The translations under genes and the position numbers were made by a program. The notes beneath the pieces are model-generated. The model searched no databases. It saw nothing but the letters and a program-made list of their open reading frames with translations, and was not told where the DNA came from. From an uncultured bacterium (GTDB taxonomy: Bacteria > Bacillota_I > Bacilli_A > RF39 > UBA660), in the NCBI GenBank assembly GCA_905215145.1, contig CAJMOW010000001.1, positions 62,001 through 126,000 of the forward strand: a stretch of 64,000 nt of DNA. Reading direction: 5' to 3'. Of the stretch, positions 1 through 13,800 are shown piece after piece (the first letter of the stretch is position 1; the number at the start of each line of letters is the position of its first letter).

Positions 1-3000
1 TCTTCTAATATTTGTCTATTAAATCTACTTTCAATATATTTTTCAATAGATTTAACATAACTATATAAATCAGAAGTATTAGTAGGAAGACCTTGATTAA
101 TTTTAAGTATCTTTCCTAAGATACGTACTTCATCCGCAGATATAACTTTATCCAGCAATTGTAGATATTTCTCTTTTTTCTTTCCTTCAGAGGTATATGC
201 TTTATCAGCAACATAACGAACTTTATCATAGTTCTGTTCATCACTAAACATACTAGTGGTAAAATCGTTTACTAGTTCGGTTATATCATCATCAAGCATT
301 AGATTACCCACCTCATTTAATGATTCACCTAACATAAGAGAAATAGTGTAAATATCTACCCAATTTGCATCTGCATTAATCTTTTTAAGAACTAATTCTT
401 TAGCATTCAATTTTGTTACGAACTTATCGTTCCCATAAGTTCTCTCATAGTTTCCCATGAGTTCAGACTATATCTTATCCTATATAGGATCTCCGCACTT
501 CGAACTTACTTAAGTTCTACTCTACTCTGTCATTTCTGCATTTCGATAGTCGTTGAACTTTCTTCCTATTTAGGAAGCTTAGTAACGGATTGCCCAATAT
601 TTAAACTTATTACTATCTCTAAGTGGTTAGCTTAGCCACTACTATATTACTACAATAGCTTAGTATTTAAATCTCTAAGGGTGTTCCCGTTTTCACGGAG
701 TTGACAGACAATGTAACTCACTGATAATCAGTAAGTTAGATACTATCTGTAGCTGCATTAAGCAGCTCTCCAAGTACCATAGATTGATCATCCAAAGCAT
801 CTTCATAACTTATTACCTGTGCTAGAGTTTGTCTAATATCTTCAGGAGTATTTTCAGGTAAACTTTCAAACACTTCCATATTAACGTTAGCCAATGTTAT
901 TAGTCTATCATTATGAATAAATGTATATCTTTTTAACATTTCTCTAGCTGTATCAAAGTTACCAGTTTGAATTGCTTCATTAATCTCTCTAAACCTAGTA
1001 TTATATACGTTGCTTAAAGCAAAGAAACTTTTTAATGCTGTAGCAACATTACCAATAACTGCCTTACCAACCATATTTTGAATCTGCATTAAGTACTTAC
1101 TTGCTGGATTATAAGGACTCATATATTTAGCAGATTCTCCCAATACAGACTTACTTGCAAGTTCTTGCATATGAGATGTTGTAATAGGCATTGTAAGGTT
1201 AATTTGATTTTTAGGACTCAGTATTACATCAAATATGCCATTTACAATTGTATTTCTTAGAGCATCCTGTTTTAAAAATGGAGACATTTTTGGATCTTCT
1301 GCATTTGTAAGTAATTCTCCATTATTAGAAATAGAATAGCCAAGTATGTAGACCTTATCTATATCGTACATTTGTATTAACTTATATTTTCATATAAGAT
1401 TAGACTATATCTTCATCTTTCGATGTTTCTTATTTCGCTTTCGCTACAAGAACTATATCGGTTTAGTTCTTTGTGATAAATTGTATTGTATTTTGTGTAT
1501 CATAGATGGAACTTGTTGTACATAAGGCTTAACAATATTTATAAATTTTATACCTTCTTTTGTTCCACAACATAAAGAGTATGTACCTTTTCCTTCAGAA
1601 ATTTTATAAAAAGAAATATTTCAAACTTCCTTAAAGTAATCAATTATTACTTGTAGTTCTTTTTCTGGCAAACATATTGCAATTCTTATATAAAAGCCAT
1701 GGATTTTATTTTTTGATTTCCGTATATTAATACATCCATCATCCATATATCAAATTGCAATTTCTTGTGCAGATAATCGGTTCAAAAGTTTTCTATTTCC
1801 TAATATTTTTTTAGGTCTATAAAATACTCTTCTTAAAACCTTAATAAATGGAATTATTGATAATTGCGTATATAATACTTTTTTACCAGAGTTATATCCA
1901 CAAGTAGATATATATTCTTTTACACCATTAGTTCTTATTCCATTATTACCTAAGAGTTTTATTTTTCATTCTAGATAATCTCTTTGTTGTTCACAATGAG
2001 ATAGTTTAAATACATAATTGTTAGAAATTGTACCATCTCCTAATAGGAGTCCGATTAGTAAATTTCTAGATTCTTTATTAATTTTTGTTTTCATACAATA
2101 CATTTTTGATATCCATAAAGGAATCTTTGTTACACATTAGTCGTTGAACCTTCCCTTTCGGGCTTGGCTGCTGATTACCCAATACTTATAATTTTTAACA
2201 TTCACACTTAAATCATTTCAGATTTTATGTTGTAGTTTATAAGTCTCTAAGGGACTTCCAGCAATTAAAGAAATTTTTTATTTAAAGGTAGAAACAACGA
2301 TTTATCACTACCTTGCAACCATGTCTGATTGGTTGGTACGTAGACCTCATTTATATCGCTATCAGTAAATGCAACTACTTCCATTGGCATGAATGATTGC
2401 ATAGACTGACAAGGGATACGTGTGCCAACAAAATATAAACTCTTCTCAAAAGATTTATATTTATTTTCTGCTAATTTTCTAATTTGTTTAGTTCAATTAT
2501 AATCTTGATTTTCAGCTAATGCTCGAATTATTTCAAGTTTATCATTAAATTCAGCAATATTACTAGTAGTATACTTTCTACTTCCAGTTGGTCGGTAAGT
2601 TAATTGAATAGATGTTCCTTCTCCAAACTCTTCTTTTACTAAGTCAATATAGTTATCAATCCTGTAGTTTCTATGAGTATAGGTAAACATCTTAGAATTT
2701 TCTAGTTCTTTTAACCTATCTACTGAATCAATAATAACTACATTATGCTGAACATTATCAGAATCAGTATATTTTAAGAATTGTTTTCCTTCAGAAGAGC
2801 AGATTTCATTACCATTAAAGTATACGGAACCGTCAATAATCTTATAATCAGAATCTAAAGATGAATTAGTAAATAGTTCATTAACCTTAGGATTTCTAAG
2901 TTTAACATATAACTTATTTCCTGCTCCATCAAATAAAGTTCAATCATAAGTTAACTCATCTGCATTATCATAGAAATTGTAGTAGCTTTCAATTCTATTT

Positions 3001-6000
3001 ATAAAGAACTCTGGACCTTGTTCCTTAATTTTAGCAATAGAATCACCAGGAAGTAATCCTAACTCTTTAGCATAAAGCTTACCCATAATAATCTGTGCTG
3101 GGATAACTTTACACTCTGTAGCATTTAACATTAATCCTCCCCAATCAATGGGCTTACCATCAGCTAAATTATTAAGAACAGATTGCTGCTTTTTAATTAA
3201 AGCTTTTTTAATATTAGGAATATATTTTGTAAATGAAGTTTTTTCCGTAAATCCGTTTGGCATAAATGGAGTAATTTCATTTACTATAAGTTGTAATCTG
3301 TTATTGACTATATTCTCTATAACATTTTCATCAGCTCTTTCATTAGGTATTGATTTTATCACTTCACTACGTAACTCATCTCTGAGGGTTTCTATATTAG
3401 TAGCACTGCTGTCGCTTTCAATAAAATAATGAAGTACTTGAGCATAAGGACTTTCAAACATACTGTATTTACGCCCATTAGCAACAAAAGTAGTATCTGA
3501 TCCTTTAAGATTTTTCGCTTTAGTTGTTCATCTACTCATTCGTCCAGGTTCATATAATCGGTAGTATATATATTTATCATAATTATCTATTTTATCTATT
3601 TTTACTACTTGATTATTTTCTCCTCAGACAATAATAGTATCCTCAAAATCTACTGGGTTATCTGGAGTAATATCATCAATAAAAGGATTTACAACTACAT
3701 TTCCATTTGTGTCAACAACAAAAACTTTATTTATAGCGTCGTCTACAGTCATTCTCTCATAAGTTGTACCTCTTGTAGTCTCTGCAATTAAATCTATTAA
3801 TTCTTCATATCGATAATTTTCACCGTTAATAGTATGATATTGAACTACATTATATGATGGATTTAATACTGCTGCAACACCATTATAATGACGTCTAATA
3901 GCATCTCTTACTAGAGAGGATGTTACTGTAGAATTAAAAATACCATTGATAGAAGAAGAACTAAAAGGTATTCTGTATTCTAAATTATTGTTTTCTAGTC
4001 CCTCCTGAGCAAGTTTTACAAAAGATTGGGCTAAACCAAGAGTATCCTTACTACCTCCAGCAAATGCTTTAATGACTGCTTTTCCAAATATTTTGTAAAG
4101 ATCATCCTTATTTCCATTATAAATAATATCCTGAATTTTACTAATGGCATCGTAACAGAATTTACCAATTTCTTCATAAACTTGTGTTGCTAGATGATGA
4201 GTATATCCATTTTGTTCAAGACCACTAATCATTTGAGTCATTTCTGTTACCTCTGCTTCATCAAGTTCATGATCAGCATTCATTTGAACACCCCCGAATT
4301 TAGTGGACATTGTAGTAAATAATAATGGAGTACTATCATTTCAAGAAGTTACATCATTGATATTTGAAGCTCCAACTTTAATAGCTGACTTATTTACCAG
4401 CCAACTAATCATAGAATCTTTAAGATCATAATCACAAATAATTTGATTAGTATAATCTAGATTATGCTCTGAATATTGAAGATTATTGGTACGGTCATCT
4501 ATTTTCATAGCCCATGCACCACCAAATGTTTGGTCAATATCATATATATTTCTAATTAACTTATCAGTAATAATAATATTGTCAGGATTAATAGGAACAC
4601 CCTCTTTGGTAACTTCAACTAATTCTCTATGAGCTACATTATTTGAAATATTAACATGTAATATTTTATAATATTTTCCACTTATACTATCCCTAAAGAA
4701 TAGATCATCAAATTGTCTATCATAATCTATGGTAACATCTAATGGCAATTCTAAGCTGTGCATTTTCTTGAAAATGTTTTCCATACTAGTGTCAGAACTA
4801 TTTCTTCTGATAGCATTAGTTATCTCATATTCAGCTCATTTAAGTAATTTTGGTAATCCATGTTTAGCATCAATATCGTGGAAGATAGTTTTCTTGTTAG
4901 CTCCTACTGCAGCATCTATAAGAGATACATTCTCTCATCTAGACATAAATGGACTAGTATAACCTGAACCATCCATAGAATCTACTGTACTGGACATTCC
5001 TGACATGTTATTTACATTTGACCCCATATCAGATATAACAGCCATTTTAACTCTTTCTGGTACTCCGTTTTTTAAACCTTGTGCAAGAGAATGATATGTA
5101 GCTCCATAAATAACCATACGTTTTACCTGAGATATTCATCTAGAAGCTAAACTATGATCTAAGTATCCATTTGTGGTAGGACTTTCTTTTTCTTTATTAG
5201 GGTGTGCGTAGACATCTCCTACCATCATTTTATTATATTCATTTGATAGAAATGAGTCAGTAATAAAATAAGCACCTAATAAAGGATTAATAATACCATT
5301 GACTTCTTTAAGAAGTTTACCATTCCTAACAAATTTAGGATTATTCTGTTTAAAAGAGTTAACAATATTTTGATCTACTGAAATAGTGTCTCAAGCCTTA
5401 GAACTATCCTCTAAAAATCTACTAAACTGATTTTTGTAAAACTCATTAAACTTATCTCTGTTACTAAATATATTAGCAAAATTTTCTAATGTCTCATTAA
5501 ATACTCATCCTGCTTTAGTTTTAGATGCGTGTATTTCATCAACAAATTCCACATTAGCTCTGGCAAAATCTTCTCTAATCCTGTTTATTTTATTCTTGGC
5601 TAAGAATACCTTAATATCATGTATAGAATTAAATTCTTTATTTGGATACACTTGCCTATAATCTGACAGAATAGTTTCTATTGCACTCTCTACCTGAGAT
5701 TTATTACTTTCAAACCAAGCTTTCTTTATAGGTTCTAAGTCACCTTCATCCCCAGATTTAAAATATTGATCAAGGACAGATTTAACATTAAATGAATTAC
5801 CATTGCCAAAATTCCATGTCTGATTTAAATCAAACCGCATTACAAAGTGTTTATTCTTATCAGAATATACATGACTTTGAATACCAACAATTCCTGATTT
5901 AGATCTAGATCCTTCAGCATGAGATTGATCAGTAGTTAAACCTTGATAAAAGTCATACACAATAGACAAATGCATAACGTCATCTGCGGTAAGAGCAGAT

Positions 6001-7829
6001 GATTGTTTTGTAACCCCGTTAATAGTTACCTCAGATCTAATCTTAGGGCTCTTAACATGTTGAATATTTTGGTATACTGCATTATCATAATATTGTGATG
6101 TGTATCATGAGTTATTTTCTAATTGTTTAGTAATTTCATTAAATATACCATTATGCTGATAACTTAAACAGATCATCTGATATAACGGTAGATTATTACC
6201 TTCAGCATTTTTAATAACATTAACTGTATCTGATCCATTAATAACACTAAGAACTCTGCCAAGATCATTACTTTGTCCAAAATTAAGGTTGGTTTGGCTA
6301 TTATTAATAACATCAAAGATTACAGTTCCCAACACAGGAGCATATAACTCATATTTAGTATAGTTACTATTTGGAAATACTTGACTAGCTATCTGATCAA
6401 AATCATCCGATATTAATAAATTAACAAAGTCTCCAACTATTTCATTAAAATTATTTACGGGACCAGTAATAGATATTTTTCCATTTCCCTCTAATGTAAT
6501 TCTGCTATCTCCAATAGATATAACAGAACCCATAACTCTAACATTATACTTTCTAAGTAACTCATTAAATCTAGTTTTATTTTGCTTCCAATATTGAGTA
6601 ATAGCCTTTACTGTTTCTACTATTGCTTCTCTCTGCATTTTAACAGGACGCTGCGTTAGATTTCTAACTTCCATGTTTTTACCATCTTTCTGTTCATAAC
6701 TAACATAGCTTGAAAGAACAGTTTTTTCCATTAGATGTGTAAACATGTTTTTAATATCCTCATGCATTTTAGAGTCATATATAAACCTTTTTATAGCCGA
6801 TAATTTTGATCTTAAATAAGTTATATGCTCGGGATTGGAGACTTTTCTGCTAGATAGTTCCTGTTCATATAAAGATATGAGCTTACTAACGTTCATTTTA
6901 GTTCCTTTATTAAGTTCTTCTTTTATTTCTGGATTAGAACTTTCTTCTGCCCATAACTTCATTTTTCCCATTACAGAATTAAATCCAGATAACGAAATAG
7001 AAGTGCCATCAATAATATCTCCATTTACGTTAACTTCTGGAAGATAATTTAAGAGTATCTTAGCAAGATCACTAACACTTTCTTCTTGAGACATAAATTC
7101 ATTAGTACTAAATCCTGTGTAGTGAGTAACATTAGGACCATTATAAATATATCTATTTCTAGAATATATTGAAGACTTACTATATTCTGGGTTAATAGAG
7201 ACAAATGGTGTTAATTGCTTTAATAGATCATCAAATGTTCTAAGAGTTACATATGAGTTATAAGCTTGATAATATTTATTATCAAGATTAGGAGAATTAT
7301 TTATATAACCACTAAATTCAGATAGTGCACTTTCCATAGTAGATTCAATATCTATGTCAGTCATACTATCCAAATTAGAAGAAGGTTTTCCTAAATATGA
7401 TAATACATATCCTAGCAACTCCTTTTTGTATTCAAAAATACCTCTATTTAATACTGTTATATCTCCAACTTTTCTATTAGCATCTATAAACTGCTCACTT
7501 GCTAGATCAAACACTGATAAAGATATAATCTTCTTAACAAAGTCACTTGTCATCTTATTATATTGAACAGACTGCCCAATATAAAACTGTTGTGCCGATT
7601 TACTATCAGTTTTTATTTCTCATCCAGTTCTACTACTAACCTTCTTAGGTTCAAATATAGATGTCTGGGTAGGATTTATTGAAATCCCACCCAAGAACAT
7701 TCTATATACATTATCTGGATCTATAAAATATTCCTCTAAAAACGATTTAAATTCTTCATCTGTACTTGTATTAAAGACTCTGCTTAATAGAGGATAATAC
7801 TTCATTGTGTATCCACACTTAACACTCAT
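1..7829 (-). CDS. Giant virion RNA polymerase (crAss-like gp66/gp47 type), split by two group I introns, 3' end beyond window
   Basis: Joined coding sequence on the minus strand: exon 1 is 7829..2304 (1842 codons), exon 2 is 1368..745 (208 codons), exon 3 runs from 407 past the left edge. TGA is read as Trp. Exon 1 ends in LQGSD and exon 2 begins YDIDKVYILGY, which restores the DxDxD metal-binding loop (DYDID, residues about 1842-1846) of crAss-like phage virion RNA polymerases. That family is related to the RNAi-type RNA-dependent polymerases and is packaged in the capsid to transcribe early genes after ejection. The exon 2/3 junction reads NAATD/NAKEL, also a conserved stretch. At least 2185 residues are visible, about the family's usual length. 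The start codon lies inside the last codons of the preceding cargo gene (11 nt overlap), which suggests translational coupling. An earlier DSMDGSGY loop near residues 950-957 is a second conserved-looking site of unknown role. Identity is secure; domain borders are not resolved. Confidence 0.9.
408..744 (-). ncRNA. Group I intron, ORF-less, in the virion RNA polymerase gene
   Basis: A 337-nt insertion between NAATD and NAKEL of the polymerase; reading into it meets a stop after three codons. The group I core is recognisable on the minus strand: ATTGGGCAATCC (P4 side, near 590), TTCAACGACTA (P7 side, near 553) and GATATAGTCTGA (P7 partner, near 465). The splice sites are supported by P1: the last six exon bases ACAGAU pair perfectly with GUCUGU inside the intron, with the diagnostic U-G pair at the cut, and a hairpin lies in the P1 loop. 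The intron ends AACAAAATTG, its last base being the expected G. It carries no endonuclease, so it may be a degenerate or trans-mobilised copy. Confidence 0.88.
1369..2303 (-). ncRNA. Group I intron with homing endonuclease, inside the RNA polymerase catalytic motif
   Basis: A 935-nt insertion between the codons for Asp1842 and Tyr1843 of the polymerase. P1 forms between exon bases GGUAGUGAU and intron bases GUUUCUACC (one mismatch, U-G at the cleavage site), and the intron ends AATACAAATG with a terminal G. The core contains TATTGGGTAATCAGCAGCC (near 2180), TTCAACGACTA (near 2145) and GATATAGTCTA (near 1405). A LAGLIDADG endonuclease lies in a peripheral loop between the P7 halves. Without splicing the polymerase ends at a stop shortly after the first catalytic Asp, so splicing is required for activity. 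Confidence 0.93.
1453..2094 (-). CDS. LAGLIDADG homing endonuclease (intron-encoded)
   Basis: 213 residues, contained in the polymerase intron, ending in TAG. The first LAGLIDADG helix reads LLIGLLLGDGTIS (from about residue 11) and the second half carries AIWYMDDGCI, the usual W-x-MDDG form. The Trp before YMDDG is a TGA codon at 1750-1752, one of three in-frame TGA codons; in the standard code the gene is broken into pieces too short to notice. It would cleave intronless alleles of the polymerase gene and so spread the intron. It is clearly related to the endonuclease in the capsid-gene intron. DNA specificity cannot be read from the sequence. Confidence 0.92.
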
Positions 7830-10800
7830 TGTTCTTTAATTTATTAATTAAATATTCTTCAACTTCCTGTTGTAATCCTATTAATGCAGTATTACTATTA
7901 ATTTCATTTCAATAAGATTCTGCAGTTGATTTATCTATCTCTTGATTTAATATTAAAGCAGTTATATACTTACTTAAATTAGGATTAGCTGTAATAATAG
8001 CACTCATACTATTCATAGCATCTCTAAATTTAATGTATGCGTCTGCTATATTAAATGTTCTAATATTTCACTCATTATTTTTCTTTTCAAGAACATATGT
8101 ATAATTCTTGTCTTGCAAAGATACAAAAAATGGTTCAAAGTCAGAAATCTTATCTCTATAAAAATTGATAGTTTCTTTTGGAGTATTTAGTTGATTAGAT
8201 ATCATTACTTTAGGATCAAATACTGATTCTGTTGTAATTGTTTTTCCCTCAACTTTAACTATATCAAACTCTGCAGATTTAACCCTAGAAGCCATTTCAG
8301 AATTAATGGATTCAACAACTGTATCGATGTTATCTTTAGTAGCAATAACTTCATTAAGTCTTAACCCTTGTAACTGTTCGTTAATAGATTCTACTACTTT
8401 TTTATCTTCTGCTGTTTGTTCGTTATTAACCGCTGACAAATCAATACTATAGTCATTACCAATAATCATGGGTATATTAGTATTATACTCATGACCTTGA
8501 ATAGCATACCAATAATCTCCAGCAGGATTAACTTGAGTATCAATAATATCTCTTCCATAAATACCCATTTTAAATTCAGGAGCTTCTGAACATAATTGTT
8601 TTAATTGTTCAATTTGACCTTCATTAATTGAAATTACTGATTCTCTATTTACTATCTTATACAAAATAGTATTCATGGTAGCCACTCCAGACTGATATCT
8701 AAAATCTCCATTAGTTTCATAACCAAACTCTATATTAGAATCATTAGATATATTTTGAATAGCTAATTCCGCATCTTTATATACTATACCATTTATTCTA
8801 ATACGCTGGTTAGGATACTTAGAGGTATTTAAATGTATTCTAATAGCCTCCCTGACTCTATCTGGAGCTACTTTATATACATACTTAGCAATCACTGAGC
8901 TTCTATACCCTGGAATAATATCATAATTCTTTCTATTATTAGACTGTTTAATGATATCATCTATAGATACTAATCAGTTCATCCCAATTAGAGCAAATCT
9001 GTAATCATGTTGTGTACTATATGTTTTAATAGTACCATCAGTAGTTGCTGTTAAAAATCCTTTAAAATCATCATCAGTTACAAAAGGGTCACTTGACACA
9101 ACCAAAAATGTATTACCATTATTTCTTTGATTTAATCATTCTTGTTGATCACTACTATATTTAGTCCTCTCCGCAGAATTTACCGACAATACAACAGGTT
9201 TACTAAAGGCTCTAAAGTATCCTTTTGGATTAATAGCTGACTGTCTAAAATTTGATAAATTAACAGAAGTATTTAAATCTATGGCACTTTCCTTGCGAAG
9301 AAGTGATACTGCTGAAATGTCCCCAAAGTATTCTCCAATAACTGGATCTGTAACTAACAATGGGAAATCAACAGTTTTAGAATCTAATGTTAATCTTACT
9401 ACTAATAATCCTCTATTATTATATGGTATAATATAAAATTTAGGAGTAGTTTTTAATAGATTTAGAATCTCATTAGCATACTTACGACCTAATGATCCAG
9501 GAATAAACGATTGAATTTCCCTAGATAATATTTTGAGAGATGCTTCAAATATTTCTTTATTATCTTTATGTCTGTTATTAACAAAGAAAGCTCTTATTAA
9601 ATTTGAAATTTGTAATGTAATTTCAGGAGTAGTATTAATAAAATTCTTTAAATTATTCTCATTAGTTTGATAAAATTTAACCAAATCATTATTAATAAAA
9701 TCAATCCAACTTTCTGCCGTACTTACATATTCATTAGCTCCTACTACTGGTATAACTGGTCTAGTTATAGACTTACTAGTCTCTATATCTGAAGTAACAG
9801 TATTTTGTAAGTTATTTACAGGTTCTGTATATTTAGGAGCCATAGATACTTGGTGTATCTCTGGTTTTATAGGATCGGCAAACTCAACTCTAGTGTCTCT
9901 TTCTATTAGACTTGTAGTAAGAGTACTATTTTCTGTAACTACTGGATTGTTAGCAGGCTCTATAGGAACGTTAGCTTGTTCATTATTAGGCTGTTGAGAT
10001 TGATATCCTTCAAACTCTATTGATTCAGTAATATCTGGAATAGCTTTTATTCTCCATTCTTTAAAATCTTGAATTTGAGATTCTGGCATTTCGATGTTTC
10101 CAGATGATGTAGAATCATGTTTAGAAGATATTGTATTTCCTAGTCCTCTAGATACAATAATTGATCCTTTTCTTGATCGTTGAGTTAGAGTATATAAATC
10201 TTTTAATTTATAGAATTCTCCCCGACTTTTACCTTCATTTGTTAATCCAAAGTTTTTATCAATAATAATATAATCAAATTCATCGCCCTGGACACTATTT
10301 AAAGGAACAATTTTAACTCCTTTGGTAGTGTTATATTTCTTAGGATTGTCCGTAATTATTGCAATATCTGAAGAATACTGTTTTAACTTTTCTATATGTG
10401 AAAATACTTCATCTTCTTTAATAATTTTTTCTCCTCCAAATATAAAACTATCTTCAAAATATTTAAACTCAATAGGATTAGATTGTAAATACTTTTCAGC
10501 AAATTCACTAAGATATTTTGGCTCTATAGCAGGGTTATTATAATATTGCTTATATATCTCGTCTAATCTCTGAGACAAGGATATATAATTATCATATTTA
10601 GCTATATTATCAGGTCGTAGTGGAGCAATAAGATCAGGAGTTTTAATATTAATAGTATCCTCAATTCCACTATCAATAACTTCCTTTCCAAATACTGTTT
10701 GAACTGCATTCTGTTTATAATCTCCAAATGCTATTACTGATACATTATTAGTATTAGCTCATTTACTAATCAACTCTAGCTCTATTCTATCATATCAACT

Positions 10801-13800
10801 AATCTCATCTATAAATAAGATCTTATTCTTAGAATCACCAAATAGATTAGTTTTAAGAACTTCTATATTAACATTACTAGTAATGCTAATATTATTATCA
10901 CCATCCTTAATGTATGAAATATCAGAATCCTTTATTTGTCGTCCCAGTATTTTTTCTATAAGTTCATTCTTAGTAAATGAATTTCCATCACTTTCAACAC
11001 TATCTGTAAGTCTATCCGTTTGCTTTCTCGTTGGAGCTGAGGTTATATAATTTGCATCTTCAAACATCTTCTTTAATAAGAATGCAACACCTTTAGTCTT
11101 ACCAACTCCCGCTCCTCCAAATACTACTGTAAAATTAAATAAAGGACTTTTAGTTTTAATATATGTATCAGGATTATCCTGGAAAATATCTTTTAATTTA
11201 ATTATAATACTATTAAATAAATCCTTATTTAGTATTTGAGAATAAGCTACTCTTACTGAGTATTCTTGAGAAAATATTGGAGCGTTTCTAAATTCCTCAC
11301 TACTAATTACTTCTTTTAATTTTTTATAAAAATTTTGAGAAGGAGTTGATAGTATTGTGGCAATATAAACCATTTGATCATATACAGTAATCTCAGTGCT
11401 AGGATTTTTACTAAGAGTAGTTGGAGCTGACTTTACTAGTTCATTACTATCAAATAACGAAACTATTTTGTCGGCTACTTCATCAGCAGAAAGATTTAGA
11501 TTTTTAACTGCTTCAAAAATACGAGTTTCTAATGCTATAGAAGCTTGCTCTAATTGAGGAAAGTCTATATCTTCTCCACTAGAAGGTATTTCAATATCTG
11601 AGGATAATTGTTTTAAATCAATACCGAATATCTTAATAAACCTATCCTTAAGAATAGAAGTATCATCAGTTAGCAAGCTAATAAATTTAGACTTCATATT
11701 TATAGCTATATCTCTCTGCTCTCTAAGTTTCTGAGATTGATTTCTTTCAGAAATATCTATTAAGGTTATTAACTGATTCTTAACTCGTGCTAGATCAGAA
11801 ATAATATTAATTTGCCCTTGAACACTTATTATAGGTAACAGTTCTTTTTCTAATGATTCTCTAAATTCATTAATTTTGCTATTAAAGCCCCCATCTACTG
11901 AAGCATCAAGTATTGCTGAGATAGCATCAATTAATTTAACTGTTTCTTTTAATTTATCAAGAGAATGTCTATCTCTGATAATAAAGTCTTCTACTTTCTT
12001 GGAGTTAATAAAGTTAAATTGTTCCTCTCTAATTAATTTAGTTACCTCTTGATTATCTAACCCAGCGACATTTGAAGCCGCTTCAATTAATTCATATATA
12101 GGATTAGTATCAATTTGTGATTTGATATTTAGTACCTCTCCTAAATAATCATAGAACGATCTACTTCCAAAAGAAGGTAATAAAATTGGTAGTATACTCT
12201 TTAAATCAAGCTGATATATATTACTAAATGTATCAGACAGATCGCTTCTAAGAATATAATTGTAGTGATCTAATGCTCCTGAAATATTATTCTTTTTAAT
12301 ATAATCAACTATCTTAATCAACTCACTAGATAAGTTTGCTATATCATCATCCATTCCTTCTAAGTCAATTCCTTGACTGTCAAGAATAGACTGAATTCTA
12401 TTAATTCAATTAGCTTGATTATTACTCTCTAAATTATTAATTTGAATTCAATTATATAATATACTAGATAAATCTGAGTCAACTAAGTCAAGATATAGAT
12501 TATTATTCTTAATATATTCTAAATAGCCAAGATATGAATCAGTGTAGTTATCAAACGCTAAGCTTGTATCTGCTATTCTTACAGGTCTATAAAGAATATT
12601 ACGTCCTTCTTCGCTTAATGCTGGATTTAAGACTTCAAATTTAAGGCTTTTAATTTGATTTAAGTGGTTCTCTAACCTAGAAATATCTAATTTTAAATTA
12701 TCTATTTCCTCATTAGATGATATTCCTTCTGGAAGATTTTCAATAGCCTTATCTAGAGCAGTTCTACTCTCTTTTAGTCTGTTAGAAATTTGATCATATA
12801 TAACATTGTAGTCTGTAGCTCCTGGTAGGTATATTTTACTACTATCTTTAATCTTTTCTCCTACTGATTTCATAGTATTAATCATACTTTCCTGCATCTC
12901 AGAGAAAATATTATAAGCAGTTAGTACTTTTTGTTTTTCTTCTAAAGAACTATATGTTTGATATTCAGCATCAATTTTATCTTTTTCATCTTGCTGAAGA
13001 CTATCATATTCTTTCTTATACTTCCAACGAGTATAATTATGTATACCAAATCCTGATACAAAATTGTCTACTAATTGAGGACTTGCAGCAAATAATAACT
13101 GCCCTGTATAGAAATCATTTTTCTTTCCAGTAAGTATTTCATCTCGTTGAGCTCTAAGAGTGTCTATCTTAAGTCTAAGACGTTGATATTCACTATTATT
13201 TCTCATAGACTCAATACGAGCTTCAATATCTTTTGGAGTTTTTGGTTCATTATCTGCTGGAGTCAACAAGTTTTCTAGTTCTACTTTGGTTTTGATTATT
13301 TCAGAAGTTAAATTATTCCAATCTTCAAAAATTTGACTATACAAACCAGATGAGATAATCTTATCCTCTATTGTTTGTTGTTTGCTTAACTTCTTAAGAT
13401 TTAGATACCCTTGCCTAGTCTCTTCAATAGACTTACCTGCTATATCAGCTTGTTGGGTAATATATTGTAACTCAGCATCACTTAAATCTAACCCTTCCTC
13501 TTTAAGAACTTCATTAATTCTATCAATATAAAATCCTATTTGTTGATATAAAAGATCATTTTGTGAATCACCAGAACTGGTACTTTTATACTGAGCTTTT
13601 GTAATATTACCATCTTTGACAAACTCTAACTCAGTGCCTGAAAGATTTGTACTACCTAACTTACCAGCTTTATGTAATCTATCTAACTCCATTCTTAATT
13701 GGTTCTCCTTACCATCTCTTAAAAGATAAATTATCTCTTTTAGAGAATCATCATTTTGAGTTAGTGTACTATTAAGTATGGGGTTATTTTTCCTATCAAA

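Noticed and set aside
408..744. Frameshift or assembly error in the polymerase gene
   Set aside because: Group I core elements and a perfect P1 with U-G at the splice site explain the interruption.
3148..3429. Plus-strand ORFs throughout, for example here, 45608..45886 and 57451..57774
   Set aside because: All are antisense shadows of minus-strand genes; low-complexity content, no promoter and no conserved motif.
4935..5000. DSMDGSGY as the catalytic motif of the polymerase
   Set aside because: The DYDID loop restored by splicing at 2304/1368 fits the crAss-like polymerase signature better; the earlier loop is left as a conserved site of unknown role.
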